Source: Peribacillus sp. ACCC06369
Lineage (GTDB): Bacteria; Bacillota; Bacilli; Bacillales; DSM-1321
DNA length: 64,000 nt
Direction of reading: 5' to 3'
Assembly: GCF_030348945.1 (NCBI RefSeq)
Contig: NZ_JAUCEN010000002.1
Location: 5,022,001-5,086,000, forward strand
Position 1 is the first letter of the stretch, and each line of letters starts with the position of its first letter. The translations under genes and the position numbers were made by a program. The notes under the pieces were generated by a model. The model was not told the DNA's origin. It did not search any database and was given only the letters and a program-made list of their open reading frames with translations. This document shows positions 36,188 to 44,628 of this stretch, in pieces.

Positions 36188-36729
36188 TTTAGTCCCTCCT
36201 CATTTGCCGATTCAAAAAGTTTATCTAATCCGTCTGTTAATCCATTTAGATTAATGCCTTCAATAAAAACTGATTCACTAGCATTTTGTGCTAGCGCTGC
36301 TCTACTAGATGGAGTCAATCCAAATTCAGTAGCGATCGAATAAAATGTTTTAAGTGATTGTCTTCGCTCATTTAATGCAGGATTTGGTTTTTTTGCAGAA
36401 CCTACAGCAGTATCAATAAACATTCCGTATTTCTTAATTTCTTTATCACATTCATCAGTCATATATAGAGCCTTTGCCATTTGGTACAAAGAAATAGTGT
36501 CGATACTTGATAGAATAGAATATAAACCTGCATCTTTTAACCATTGCAAAATGAAGTAATAATATTGCTTTGTCTTAGCATCCATTTTGTACAATACTGA
36601 TGGATTATCAAGAGCGTCTTTACATTTTGCCATCACAATTTCTTGGTCTTTAGCTTTTTGCTTTTCTTCTTGTGTTAAACTTGTTTTATTTCCTTTTCTT
36701 AAATGAACGGGCATATGTTTTCTTGACAA
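36184..36729 (-). CDS. P27-family phage terminase small subunit
   Basis: This 181-residue protein starts at TTG 36729, seven bases after GAGGAGGT. It matches the P27/terminase_4 family: the DTISLYQMAKALYMTDECDKEI helix region, KKPNPALNERRQSLK and the hallmark FGLTPSSRAAL near residue 147. Small terminases recognise the DNA packaging site and deliver it to the motor. No large terminase follows, where phages normally encode it, which suggests the island redirects a helper phage's motor to its own pro-heads. Confidence 0.9.
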   Translation of the reverse strand: MSRKHMPVHLRKGNKTSLTQEEKQKAKDQEIVMAKCKDALDNPSVLYKMDAKTKQYYYFILQWLKDAGLYSILSSIDTISLYQMAKALYMTDECDKEIKKYGMFIDTAVGSAKKPNPALNERRQSLKTFYSIATEFGLTPSSRAALAQNASESVFIEGINLNGLTDGLDKLFESANEEGLN

Positions 36730-36856
36730 TTTTCAGACCTCCTCTACAAAATACTAAAACTACTAGCCCAAAAGATAAGCCTAGAGAGAGCGACGGTGCA
36801 TAAGTTATACTGTAACGTTCCATCCTTTTTTCTAAGAATAGACGGGCGTATATTAG

Positions 36857-37147
36857 CTAAAATCTCTTCAATATATTTAATAAAATATTTTTTTCTCTAT
36901 CATCTAACTTGTTGCTCACTATATACTTGTTCATCAGCACAAACATTATTCTATTATTCTTTAACTGTTGTATCTGTTGCTCTAATTGTTTCAACACTTG
37001 TGCATCCTCTGTCTGTTCTTCCAACTCATTGAGTGATTGGTTCTGTAAATCAATTAACTTTAATGTGTTATTAGCATTCATTAGTATTAATTCATCTATG
37101 TTACTCAATCGTTTATTTATTACATCTATTAACTCATCAATAACCAA
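36857..37147 (-). CDS. Short coiled-coil protein
   Basis: This 96-residue, strongly helical protein is almost entirely heptad-like (LIDLQNQSLNELEEQ, LKQLEQQIQQLKNN). The start is TTG with AAGGTGGT upstream. The function is unknown. It could be a scaffolding, capsid-size or regulatory factor. It lies just upstream of the small-terminase gene, with no clear terminator between them. Confidence 0.6.
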   Translation of the reverse strand: MVIDELIDVINKRLSNIDELILMNANNTLKLIDLQNQSLNELEEQTEDAQVLKQLEQQIQQLKNNRIMFVLMNKYIVSNKLDDREKNILLNILKRF

Positions 37148-37202
37148 TGTTATTGCACCACCTTCTATCTGTTGTTTAATTTTATGTAAGTAATTAATTT
37201 AG

Positions 37203-37249
37203 TCTAAAAAAATAATGCTCCATCAAACTCTGAATAGTTTAATGGAGCA
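37203..37249 (-). terminator. Terminator of the 322-residue protein gene
   Basis: A 14-bp stem with one mismatch (37216-37229 with 37236-37249) and a 6-base loop is followed on the minus strand by TTATTTTTTT. Confidence 0.8.
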
Positions 37250-37379
37250 CAAAGTAGTAACGGAAAAGGAGTTAACCGTTAATGAAGAATTAAAAGCACT
37301 AATTGAAAACGTAATAATATTATTTCCGTAATATCGTTACATAATATATTGGAGAATAATATCCTAATCGTGGACAGTT

Positions 37380-38348
37380 TTAAATTAATTTTTCTAGTTT
37401 ATTTACCATTTTTTCAAAGCGTCTGCGATTGGTTTTATAGTTGTTGTCAGCCTTTAAACAAGCAATCAGATCCCCATGATAATAGTTCTTCAATAACTCA
37501 ATTATTTGGATATCACCATTATTTAAATCTCCATTCTTTATACCTTTTTCAATAGCTTGTTCAACGTCAACGATCATAATTATTTCAGTTGGATTAGTTA
37601 TTGAGCCTTTATCAGTAACAAGTAATTTAAAAATTTGATGGTGTTTATTTGTTGCAATATCCTCCGAAAATTCTAATACTTGGTTTTTATTTGCCTTTAC
37701 ACCACTTCTTTTTTGAAATGGCTCAAGTTTTGTATATGAACGAACAATTGAGGAAATATCACCAAACAACAATTCCTTAATTTTGCGTCTAGTCACCTTG
37801 ATTCCTTTTACAGAACGTGTATTTTTCATTTCCGATAAATAATATTTAATTAAATTAAAACAGTCCTCTACGGGCCTTCTAGCACCCTCATTTGGTAACG
37901 TTTGATAGAACCACATATCTTCTATTGCTGCTCCTTCATTTATTAACTCATAATCGCCTTTTAGCAACTGATAAACTGTATCTTCATATTTAAGAAGACG
38001 TTCATTATTTATCAGCGCACTTGTAAGTTCGCCTTCTGCACTTGTTTCTTCATTATCATATGAATAGCTTGGTAATGCTTGTTCATTTAATTCAACATCT
38101 TTTAATCTTTTTTCATCTAAAATATTATACTCAGTTTTCTTTGTTGTAATATTCTCGGCTTGAAGAATATAAGTAGCTGATTGCTTTAAATACTGATAAA
38201 TCTCTTTAGTGGTTCTAGAATCCTTATTAGCCTTCATTTCATTTGCACTGTAAAATTTATCGGTAAAATGTTTATCAGTAATAATATCTTCAATCTCTGC
38301 AATTCTATTTTCTGTCCCTTTTAAGTATTTAAAGTTCAATTTCTCCAT
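37380..38348 (-). CDS. Putative island regulatory or DNA-binding protein
   Basis: I start it at ATG 38348, preceded by AAGGATAAGAAA; the upstream frame to 38465 runs through a terminator. The 322-residue protein has no family I recognise. The C-terminal 50 residues (IQIIELLKNYYHGDLIACLK ... NRRRFEKMVNKLEKLI) look like a sigma-region-4 or ArpU-type helix-turn-helix. A role as late-gene activator of the packaging operon downstream is plausible, because it is the last gene before that operon. This is inference. Confidence 0.55.
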   Translation of the reverse strand: MEKLNFKYLKGTENRIAEIEDIITDKHFTDKFYSANEMKANKDSRTTKEIYQYLKQSATYILQAENITTKKTEYNILDEKRLKDVELNEQALPSYSYDNEETSAEGELTSALINNERLLKYEDTVYQLLKGDYELINEGAAIEDMWFYQTLPNEGARRPVEDCFNLIKYYLSEMKNTRSVKGIKVTRRKIKELLFGDISSIVRSYTKLEPFQKRSGVKANKNQVLEFSEDIATNKHHQIFKLLVTDKGSITNPTEIIMIVDVEQAIEKGIKNGDLNNGDIQIIELLKNYYHGDLIACLKADNNYKTNRRRFEKMVNKLEKLI

Positions 38349-38381
38349 TTTCTTATCCTTTTCCTTTTCTTTAACCAAAAC

Positions 38382-38410
38382 AAAAAGAGCAGCACAATTT
38401 AGTCTGCTCC
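38382..38410 (-). terminator. Short hairpin ahead of the 322-residue protein gene
   Basis: GAGCAG and CTGCTC pair with an 11-base loop, followed on the minus strand by TTTTTG. It is a modest terminator or attenuator. Confidence 0.5.
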
Positions 38411-38660
38411 CATTTAAATTCATCTCTTCCTTGGTATATTGATGACAATGACTTATTTTTATCACTGAATTTATAATGAACCGTAGAATTACATAAAGTT
38501 AAATTCAATTCTTCTTTTCCAAATCTTGAACATTCGTGGATAGTGGTAAGTGTAAAATATTTAATACCACCATAAACATAAAGATAAAATCATAATTAAA
38601 TTTCTTAATGCTTCTCTATAATAAAGATGTTTCACTACACACTCTCTCCTTTGCTTCATG

Positions 38661-38694
38661 AAAATAAAATAGCACTATCGGATTATGATAGTGC
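38661..38694 (-). terminator. Terminator of the 65-residue protein gene
   Basis: GCACTATC and GATAGTGC pair perfectly around a 7-base loop, followed on the minus strand by TATTTTATTTT. It begins 5 bases past the stop codon. Confidence 0.82.
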
Positions 38695-38698
38695 CTGA

Positions 38699-38896
38699 TT
38701 AAATTTGATTCTTCATCATATTCCAGTATTTGTAAACATAAGATACAGAAACGGATTTAATACCAAGTACCTTAAGTTTTTCATTTAATTGAACCCAAGT
38801 TTGCTCATGAGTATAACCTGCACTTTTAAGTTCAAAAATTATTTGCTTTTTTAAAGCTACCTCTTTTTGTTTTTCAGTTATAACTTTTTCATTCAT
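38699..38896 (-). CDS. Small helix-turn-helix-like protein
   Basis: This 65-residue basic protein has a likely helix-turn-helix (YTHEQTWVQLNEKLKVLGIKS, then VSVSYVYKYWNMM as recognition helix). The ribosome site is GGGGGTAAGAATATT. Directly upstream lie a TTTACA-17-CATATA promoter and a perfect palindrome, so this protein may be a repressor acting on its own operator and on the similar site ahead of the DUF5659-like gene. The function is inferred. Confidence 0.65.
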   Translation of the reverse strand: MNEKVITEKQKEVALKKQIIFELKSAGYTHEQTWVQLNEKLKVLGIKSVSVSYVYKYWNMMKNQI

Positions 38897-38924
38897 AATA
38901 TTCTTACCCCCAGTTTATATTTTT

Positions 38925-38939
38925 AAAGGTAATACCTTT
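38925..38939. promoter_or_regulatory. Palindromic operator candidate
   Basis: AAAGGTAATACCTTT is a perfect 15-bp palindrome around a central base, just downstream of a promoter -10. Half of it (GGTATTAC on the minus strand) recurs at the same distance after the -10 at 41113-41118. Confidence 0.65.
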
Positions 38940-38945
38940 ACAAAA

Positions 38946-38974
38946 TATATGTGTACTAGAAGGCGATTTGTAAA
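38946..38974 (-). promoter_or_regulatory. Promoter of the 65-residue protein gene
   Basis: Minus-strand -35 TTTACA (38969-38974) and -10 CATATA (38946-38951) are 17 bases apart. The GGTTTACAAA-type -35 region is shared with the promoters at 41113 and 41597. Confidence 0.7.
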
Positions 38975-39004
38975 CCCAAATAACAATACTATTTTTAGAT
39001 AATT

Positions 39005-40864
39005 TTAGATAACTGAACCCAACATTGCTTCTAACGCCGAGCTTTTACTACTTCTTTTTAATAGTGGTGAATTTGGAACAATATAAATTTTGGGTTCAAC
39101 CTTTACACCATTAGCCCATTCAGCTTCAACATATTTTTCCCACTGTTGTGTTTTTTCATTGAACACTTCCAATCGTCCAGTAAATGGATCTTTAACAATT
39201 TGTAATTCCACTTCTTCATCCTCTTCCTCATTACTTTCTGTAACTTCTTGGACTTTCATAAATTCATGAGCTTTAATTAATTCTTTAAATGGCATTTTAT
39301 TTTTTGTTTCCTCTTTAACTAATAAATTTTCTTTTTTGCTATTTTCCATTGCCGTTTCATTCTGTGACAAATTAGCACATGGTTGTATATATACAACGGT
39401 GTTGTTTTTTGTCACACTCCAGTAACGTGTTTGTTTTCCATTAATCCTAGTCCGTGGATTTTCAATTTTAAATCGGATGTCTTTGTCATTCAAAATATCA
39501 TTAATACGTTTAAGACCTAACTTTTTTCTTTTATCTTTTGACCTAAATTTATAGTCTTCCATTAAAGTAACAATGAAATGTTTTTGCTCCTCATCAAACA
39601 TTTTCACACCAGATAAACATTCTAAATATTCTATTAATTTTGTGTTTGTTAATTGCTTGTCCACATCAACAACTTTTACACCTTTGTAATACTGGCTTAA
39701 TAGTTTTAGATAACCATGTTCTATAATGAATTCACACTGCCAAATTGTATCTTTTAACTTCATAATATAAAGCTCATTAATTTCAAAAGAGAAAGTTACG
39801 AAAGCTTCATTAAAATCGATCTTCGCAGTTATCCAAGCTGGGCAATTTTCTGAGTTAAAATTCAACCTGTTTATTTTCATATATTCAGAAACACCACAAC
39901 TATTTTTAATATGATTAATGAGCTCTAATTCTTTTTCTGCGTCTGCTTTCCAACTTGTAATAGCTTGGTAATGCGGCTCCACAACTGCTCCAATAATTTT
40001 ACTATTACGAATACGAGCGAACTGTTGGACAATTCCATGAACGCTGTACGGTCTTATTGATGCAACTAACTTCACATTATCATCCTCAATATTTATTCCT
40101 GCTTCAAGAGTGGAAGTGGTACAAAGAACTTTAGAGTTAAATTTCGTATTTTCTACTATATGATTTAATTCCTCCTTATTTCTGTGTTCCCCTAATTCAT
40201 GAGTTTCAGAGCAAATAAAAGCACTATTTTTATATTTGTTTTCAACATCGTTCCAAGCATGGTTACCATTCCCGTAAAAAAATAATGCTTTATTATTTTT
40301 ACTTTTCAATAAAGAATCAAAATGTTTGTCAAAAGTTTCAATGTTCTTGAAGAATAAAAGCTCGTCCAAGTTATGAATGGCCCTGTTTGGTGTATCAAAA
40401 ATACCAATATCTAACATTTTATTCAGATTTTCTAATGGTTTTGGAGTACCTGTTAAAAAAAGTTTTATAGCGCTGCTATAACGTAAAAATGAAATAGACA
40501 AATGACTTTGTTTATTCCAAGCATCTGAAACAAAGTAATGAGCTTCATCACAAATAATAAATTGATAGTTAAGATATTTTTTTACTGCTTCTACATCTAG
40601 TTTTCTAACAAGACTTTCAATCGCTTGATAGTTCATTACTGTAATTGTATCTGGATTTTCTTTTATAAAATCCTCTAAATCGTACTTTATCTGAGCCTTC
40701 AAAGTATTTCTATGTGTTAAGAATAAAACCTTCCAACCTTGTTCCTTGCAGTATGGCAAGATTAAATTCCTTGCTGTATAAGTTTTACCTGCACCTGGCT
40801 CACGATAAATTGCATAGAACTTGTTAAACTCCATATCCTTTAATTGTTTTTTTGTAAGTAACAT
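39005..40864 (-). CDS. DEAH-type helicase, probable island replication protein
   Basis: This 619-residue superfamily-2 type helicase has Walker A (EPGAGKT, residues 22-28), motif Ia (LFLTHRNTL), DEAH box at 106-109, motif III LTGTP (137-141) and a motif VI-like QQFARIR near 285. The C-terminal 280 residues are unassigned and may include DNA binding. Related proteins act as phage origin-binding or replication helicases. No primase is evident, so this is the best candidate for the island's replication initiator. The ATG has AAAGGGGAT upstream. Confidence 0.82.
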   Translation of the reverse strand: MLLTKKQLKDMEFNKFYAIYREPGAGKTYTARNLILPYCKEQGWKVLFLTHRNTLKAQIKYDLEDFIKENPDTITVMNYQAIESLVRKLDVEAVKKYLNYQFIICDEAHYFVSDAWNKQSHLSISFLRYSSAIKLFLTGTPKPLENLNKMLDIGIFDTPNRAIHNLDELLFFKNIETFDKHFDSLLKSKNNKALFFYGNGNHAWNDVENKYKNSAFICSETHELGEHRNKEELNHIVENTKFNSKVLCTTSTLEAGINIEDDNVKLVASIRPYSVHGIVQQFARIRNSKIIGAVVEPHYQAITSWKADAEKELELINHIKNSCGVSEYMKINRLNFNSENCPAWITAKIDFNEAFVTFSFEINELYIMKLKDTIWQCEFIIEHGYLKLLSQYYKGVKVVDVDKQLTNTKLIEYLECLSGVKMFDEEQKHFIVTLMEDYKFRSKDKRKKLGLKRINDILNDKDIRFKIENPRTRINGKQTRYWSVTKNNTVVYIQPCANLSQNETAMENSKKENLLVKEETKNKMPFKELIKAHEFMKVQEVTESNEEEDEEVELQIVKDPFTGRLEVFNEKTQQWEKYVEAEWANGVKVEPKIYIVPNSPLLKRSSKSSALEAMLGSVI

Positions 40865-40893
40865 AATTTGTAAATCCCCTTTGTAAAATATTA

Positions 40894-41070
40894 TTATTTA
40901 TATGATTCTTTTTTTAAAGCCAAAACCGCAGTTTCAATAGACTTATTATGTTCAAAGTAGAACATTAGATAACCCGGTGTTTTGGCGTTCGGCTTTACTC
41001 TTTTCATCTTAAATCCTTTTGCCATAAGCCAATTAGCAACATCAATTGAGAACACTGGAAAATCATTCAT
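40894..41070 (-). CDS. Small DUF5659-like phage protein
   Basis: A 58-residue frame starts at ATG 41070 behind CGGAGGATATAAA. It reads MNDFPVFSIDVANWLMAKGF and then has a basic and aromatic C-terminal half (KTPGYLMFYFEHNKSI). This is the pattern of the short DUF5659 proteins found in Gram-positive phages (recalled from family knowledge). It is driven by the promoter at 41113-41141 and lies 29 bases upstream of the helicase gene, so the two are probably co-transcribed. Confidence 0.75.
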   Translation of the reverse strand: MNDFPVFSIDVANWLMAKGFKMKRVKPNAKTPGYLMFYFEHNKSIETAVLALKKESYK

Positions 41071-41112
41071 TTTATATCCTCCGTTTATAAAAAACTAGTA
41101 ATACCTTCAATA

Positions 41113-41141
41113 TATATGTCGACTAGTATTCATTTTGTAAA
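41113..41141 (-). promoter_or_regulatory. Promoter of the DUF5659-like and helicase genes
   Basis: TTTACA (41136-41141) and CATATA (41113-41118) are 17 bases apart on the minus strand, followed by a GGTATTAC half-operator and an ATAAAC-containing leader, as in the promoter at 38946. Confidence 0.7.
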
Positions 41142-41179
41142 CCAAAAAAGTAATACTTTTTTAAAAAAAGAACAATAAA

Positions 41180-41203
41180 TAAAAGACCCACTATTAGTGA
41201 GTC
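41180..41203 (-). terminator. Terminator of the 100-residue protein gene
   Basis: GACTCAC pairs with GTGGGTC around a 5-base loop on the minus strand, then TTTTATTT. Confidence 0.75.
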
Positions 41204-41251
41204 CACATTAAAAATATAATGATCGATATATTTAGAGATTAGACTCGCTAT

Positions 41252-41554
41252 TTAAACCGAGTGATGTAAGTAACTTATACCATAATAATAGTCATTTAAT
41301 TTTTGTTCCATTTCATATCTTTTTTCACCTTCAATAATATTTGTTATATTCCTCTCCATATCTTCAAATTTTAAAATTGTAGCTGTACTAACAAAGAGGC
41401 CAGGGGTTTGAATACGATAACCTTCAGATTTAATAAACCAATAATCTTTATCAATATTCAGCTTACGAATTTCATCATCTAATTCTTTTACTTTACTTTC
41501 TAATACTAATACCTCTTGCTCCAACATTGCTTTCGTTTTTCTTGCCATCTTCAA
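41252..41554 (-). CDS. Coiled-coil protein of unknown function
   Basis: This 100-residue protein has a heptad coiled coil at residues 8-40 (EQEVLVLESKVKELDDEIRKL). The start is TTG 41554, four bases after GGAGCG, or ATG 41548. No family is recognised. It is a single gene with its own promoter (41597-41625) and terminator, in the island's early region. Confidence 0.65.
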   Translation of the reverse strand: MKMARKTKAMLEQEVLVLESKVKELDDEIRKLNIDKDYWFIKSEGYRIQTPGLFVSTATILKFEDMERNITNIIEGEKRYEMEQKLNDYYYGISYLHHSV

Positions 41555-41596
41555 TCACGCTCCATTTATTTTTTTGTTTTTTTGAAATACATTCAC

Positions 41597-41625
41597 ATTG
41601 TAGGTAGTTCATTTAAAAACGTAAA
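41597..41625 (-). promoter_or_regulatory. Promoter of the 100-residue protein gene
   Basis: On the minus strand TTTACG (41620-41625) and TACAAT (41597-41602) are 17 bases apart, with the same GGTTTAC lead-in as the two other island promoters. Confidence 0.7.
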
Positions 41626-41644
41626 CCAAACTTGAAAAAAGTAT

Positions 41645-41676
41645 AAAAAAAGCTCACTAATAAATAGTGAGTTTTT
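41645..41676 (-). terminator. Terminator of the two-helix membrane protein gene
   Basis: CTCACTA and TAGTGAG pair around 5 bases, with CTTTTTTT following on the minus strand, immediately past the stop codon. Confidence 0.85.
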
Positions 41677-42254
41677 TAAGAACGAAATAAATAAAAGAAT
41701 GTATATATTAAATTAATTAGAAATAGAAATGATACAACAATAAATTTCCAATTGGTTTGCTTAAAATGTTGCTCATATTTTGTAATCTCATCTTTTAATA
41801 TTATGTTTACTTTTTCAGTCAAAATTAATAATTCTTTTAAATTGTCTAGTATGGTATCTATATCGTTATGTCCTATGTAATGATTATTCATAGCTTTAAA
41901 GTGTCTTCTTACTTCTCCTATTAATTTATATCTATTTGCGGGTATGTAAGGAGCTACCATATTTACTGTTTGGTTAAAAAACTGTCTTGATGATTCTAGA
42001 CTTTCTAATAATTCTTCTTCATCATAAGAATTATATAATTCAATTGAAAATCTTAAATCGCTTAATTTTAATGTAAGTTCTTCAAGTTTTACTATAGTAT
42101 CATGCAAGCTTTCCAATTTTTTTTCTAAGTATGCATCTTCTCCTTTTCTTTTTAGATTTTCTTTCCACCTTATATGTTCTAATACTTGATTGATAGTTAT
42201 GCCTAATAATGCAAAAGAACCTCCAATTAAAGCTGCAATTAATTCTTTACTCAT
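41676..42254 (-). CDS. Two-helix membrane protein of unknown function
   Basis: This 192-residue protein has a transmembrane helix at each end (about 5-24 and 168-190) and a long helical, acidic cytoplasmic middle (about 30-160). Such a hairpin layout is seen in membrane effectors of some anti-phage systems, but I recognise no family. The ribosome site is AAGGAGATTCAG. It lies downstream of the kinase gene with about 190 bases between, so they may or may not work together. Confidence 0.6.
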   Translation of the reverse strand: MSKELIAALIGGSFALLGITINQVLEHIRWKENLKRKGEDAYLEKKLESLHDTIVKLEELTLKLSDLRFSIELYNSYDEEELLESLESSRQFFNQTVNMVAPYIPANRYKLIGEVRRHFKAMNNHYIGHNDIDTILDNLKELLILTEKVNIILKDEITKYEQHFKQTNWKFIVVSFLFLINLIYTFFYLFRS

Positions 42255-42440
42255 TTACTGAATCTCCTTATCTATTAATAGATTATGTTAAGTATATAAA
42301 AACCAAGAAAAAATTTACATAAAAATCAAAAAGACCCACCTAATAAATGATGAGTCACATTTAAAATATTTATCGGTTTGAAAATATGATTTTCTTAAAA
42401 TAGTTTTCCATATAAAAATGAGTTAAACTAAACTGAGCTT

Positions 42441-43805
42441 TCATACTTCTTCTAAATTAAACCTTATAAAGTCACAAAACTGATGGTCTGAAAAATATTG
42501 TTTCGCCCAACGACTAGCACGAGTATTATTGGATATTACTTCACCAATAATCATTATATGATTATTATTTGTTACTTTAGAAATTTCTTCTCCAAAGATT
42601 CTTGCAATATAAAATCGGTTATGTCTATGTGCTAATATTAAAACACTCTCAATAGCCTTTTCGTACAAATCCAAATTACCCTCTATTTGTTTTATTAAAT
42701 CATAAAAAACAAAATTTGCAATTTTGTCTGTAAAATTAAATTCGTGATCTCCTTGTATTAATGACAAATAATTTTCAACAACTTCAAAAAATTCTTCTTC
42801 ATAAAAAGTAAGCAACATTGCAAAGTCATACTCATCCATATTCATAAAATTTTCTGTATAAAGAATATAATCATTATGATATTTATTCAATAAATCGGCT
42901 ATCTCTTTTAAATATATATGCTCTAATGAGTTATTATATTTTTCATAAATTATACTAAATTGACTTGTAGAAGTTTTTAAAGAGTCGTTTAACCCCATTA
43001 TCATATTAATTCGATCTTTCATTTCTTGAATGGATCTAAATCTTTTATCCTTATTGCTATAAGTAGCTTTCCTTACAATAAATTTTAGTTTTGAATTGTT
43101 TATTTTATCAAGATCAATTGTAACAGGTAAATCATATGAAATTAATTCATACAGAATCTTTCCTAGAGAGAAAATGTCTGCCCTTTCATCCACTTCTCGT
43201 GAATCTGCATATTGTTCTGGTGCCGCATAAACGTCAGAGCCAAGTCCAACCTGAGTCCTAGTTAAATTGGTTTTTCCATTTAAAAATTTACCGAGTCCAA
43301 AATCTGAAATTTTAAGAATATCATGTCCATCTTCATTGTATACCAAAATATTTTCCGGTTTTAAATCACGATGAATTATTTCCCTCTCATGAGCATATTC
43401 TATTCCGTCCAATATCTGGTTAAAATAAAATACCGCTGTTTCATCATCCATTTTCCCAACGTTATTTTGTCTGTATTCATTCATAAAAGCTCTAAAATTA
43501 GATTTACCTAGGGGCATTGTATAGTACGCTACTCCTTTTTCTTTATCCCCAACGATACTGTCATCTAATGAAAAGTCAATGATTGAAACTATATTTTTAT
43601 GTTTTAACTTGGAATGTATTCTTATTTCTCTATTGAATCTATCAATAGCTTCTTGATTTAGTTGCTCCGGTTTCAGAACTTTTATTGCTATTAATTCATT
43701 CTCATCAAATATGTGATTGCCTTTATATACATCACCAAAGCCACCATCACCCAAATGTTCTTCAAAAATATAAAGATATGGCTCTCTCCTTGGACTTTTT
43801 TCCAT
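42441..43805 (-). CDS. Hanks-type serine/threonine protein kinase
   Basis: This 454-residue cytoplasmic kinase has all core motifs: glycine loop LGDGGFGDV (18-26), Lys42 in AIKVLK, HRDLKPEN at 145-152, DFG at 168-170 and APE in YAAPEQY. The C-terminal 180 residues are helical, without PASTA repeats or a transmembrane helix, unlike the housekeeping PrkC. Phage- and island-borne kinases of this kind can mediate abortive infection (Stk2 in Staphylococcus is the known example), so a defence or induction-control role is plausible. The ribosome site is TAGGAGGATATAAAT. Confidence 0.88.
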   Translation of the reverse strand: MEKSPRREPYLYIFEEHLGDGGFGDVYKGNHIFDENELIAIKVLKPEQLNQEAIDRFNREIRIHSKLKHKNIVSIIDFSLDDSIVGDKEKGVAYYTMPLGKSNFRAFMNEYRQNNVGKMDDETAVFYFNQILDGIEYAHEREIIHRDLKPENILVYNEDGHDILKISDFGLGKFLNGKTNLTRTQVGLGSDVYAAPEQYADSREVDERADIFSLGKILYELISYDLPVTIDLDKINNSKLKFIVRKATYSNKDKRFRSIQEMKDRINMIMGLNDSLKTSTSQFSIIYEKYNNSLEHIYLKEIADLLNKYHNDYILYTENFMNMDEYDFAMLLTFYEEEFFEVVENYLSLIQGDHEFNFTDKIANFVFYDLIKQIEGNLDLYEKAIESVLILAHRHNRFYIARIFGEEISKVTNNNHIMIIGEVISNNTRASRWAKQYFSDHQFCDFIRFNLEEV

Positions 43806-44229
43806 ATTTATATCCTCCTACAGGCTGCTTTAAAACCCTTATTATTACAAATGGTAGTATAAATGAATTAAGTTATATTCTATGTAAATAATACCATATA
43901 ATTCTAATTAACAACTTACTTTTGTGATACTTCAGAATAATCAAATGATAGAATTATTAAACACAATGTGTTCCAGATTTACGTGATACAAATAAAATTT
44001 CTTTAAAATAACCATCAAACTTTGCCAAATAAATGAAATAACATGAATTTAAAGCTAAATTACTTAGCTACACTTGGTCAAATACCTGATGCTGGTTATT
44101 TCAATCTAGAAATTTATCAAAGTTAAAATCTATGTGAAAATTATTTTTAGATTTACTGTGAGGACAGGCAATAATTTCAAACAAAATCATACGTATTAAA
44201 AATGGAATAAAAACAAAGGGGAGTTAAAT
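43806..44229. other. AT-rich intergenic region
   Basis: The kinase promoter should lie in the first 100 bases. The rest has only a 27-codon frame at 44043-44126 without a ribosome site. I see no repeat or RNA gene. Confidence 0.45.
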
Positions 44230-44628
44230 ATGGATAATGAATTTACGGAATTTCGACAGCACCCACTGCCTCAGCCAACACAACAACAAATCGATTATGT
44301 TGACTATTTAAACAATAATAAAAGTGAGATGCAAAGAGTGGTAAATGAGTACCAAAACCAAGGAGGGAATCCTGGTTATTATCAAGATTTCCGTACTTTA
44401 CCAAATCCTCTTGTACTTTATAATTATACAGATAAATGGTCAATTATTATTGTAGGCCAATCTATTACAGGACCCTTTACAACCTACCTAGTTTGGATTC
44501 CTAATGGTAATATATTTCAACCAAATACCACTCAGCCTCCTTACCCTTTCTACACATATAATGCTTTTTTATTTCCTACTTTACAATTTAGATATTTATT
44601 CGAATTTAATACATGGTATATTTCATAA
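44230..44628 (+). CDS. Small protein of unknown function at the island edge
   Basis: This 132-residue protein has a good ribosome site (AAAGGGGAGTTAAAT). It is rich in Pro, Gln, Asn and aromatic residues, with no transmembrane helix and probable beta structure in the second half (KWSIIIVGQSITGPFTTYLVW). The family is unknown. It is the last gene before the fdhD terminator and the island edge, and could be island cargo. Confidence 0.6.
   Translation: MDNEFTEFRQHPLPQPTQQQIDYVDYLNNNKSEMQRVVNEYQNQGGNPGYYQDFRTLPNPLVLYNYTDKWSIIIVGQSITGPFTTYLVWIPNGNIFQPNTTQPPYPFYTYNAFLFPTLQFRYLFEFNTWYIS

Noticed and set aside
39005..40864. The DEAH protein considered as a large terminase
   Set aside because: It has helicase motifs TGTP and a QQFARIR motif VI, no terminase nuclease motif, and lies outside the packaging genes.
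44043..44126. 27-codon plus-strand frame near the island edge
   Set aside because: There is no ribosome site, and it is too short to support without other evidence.
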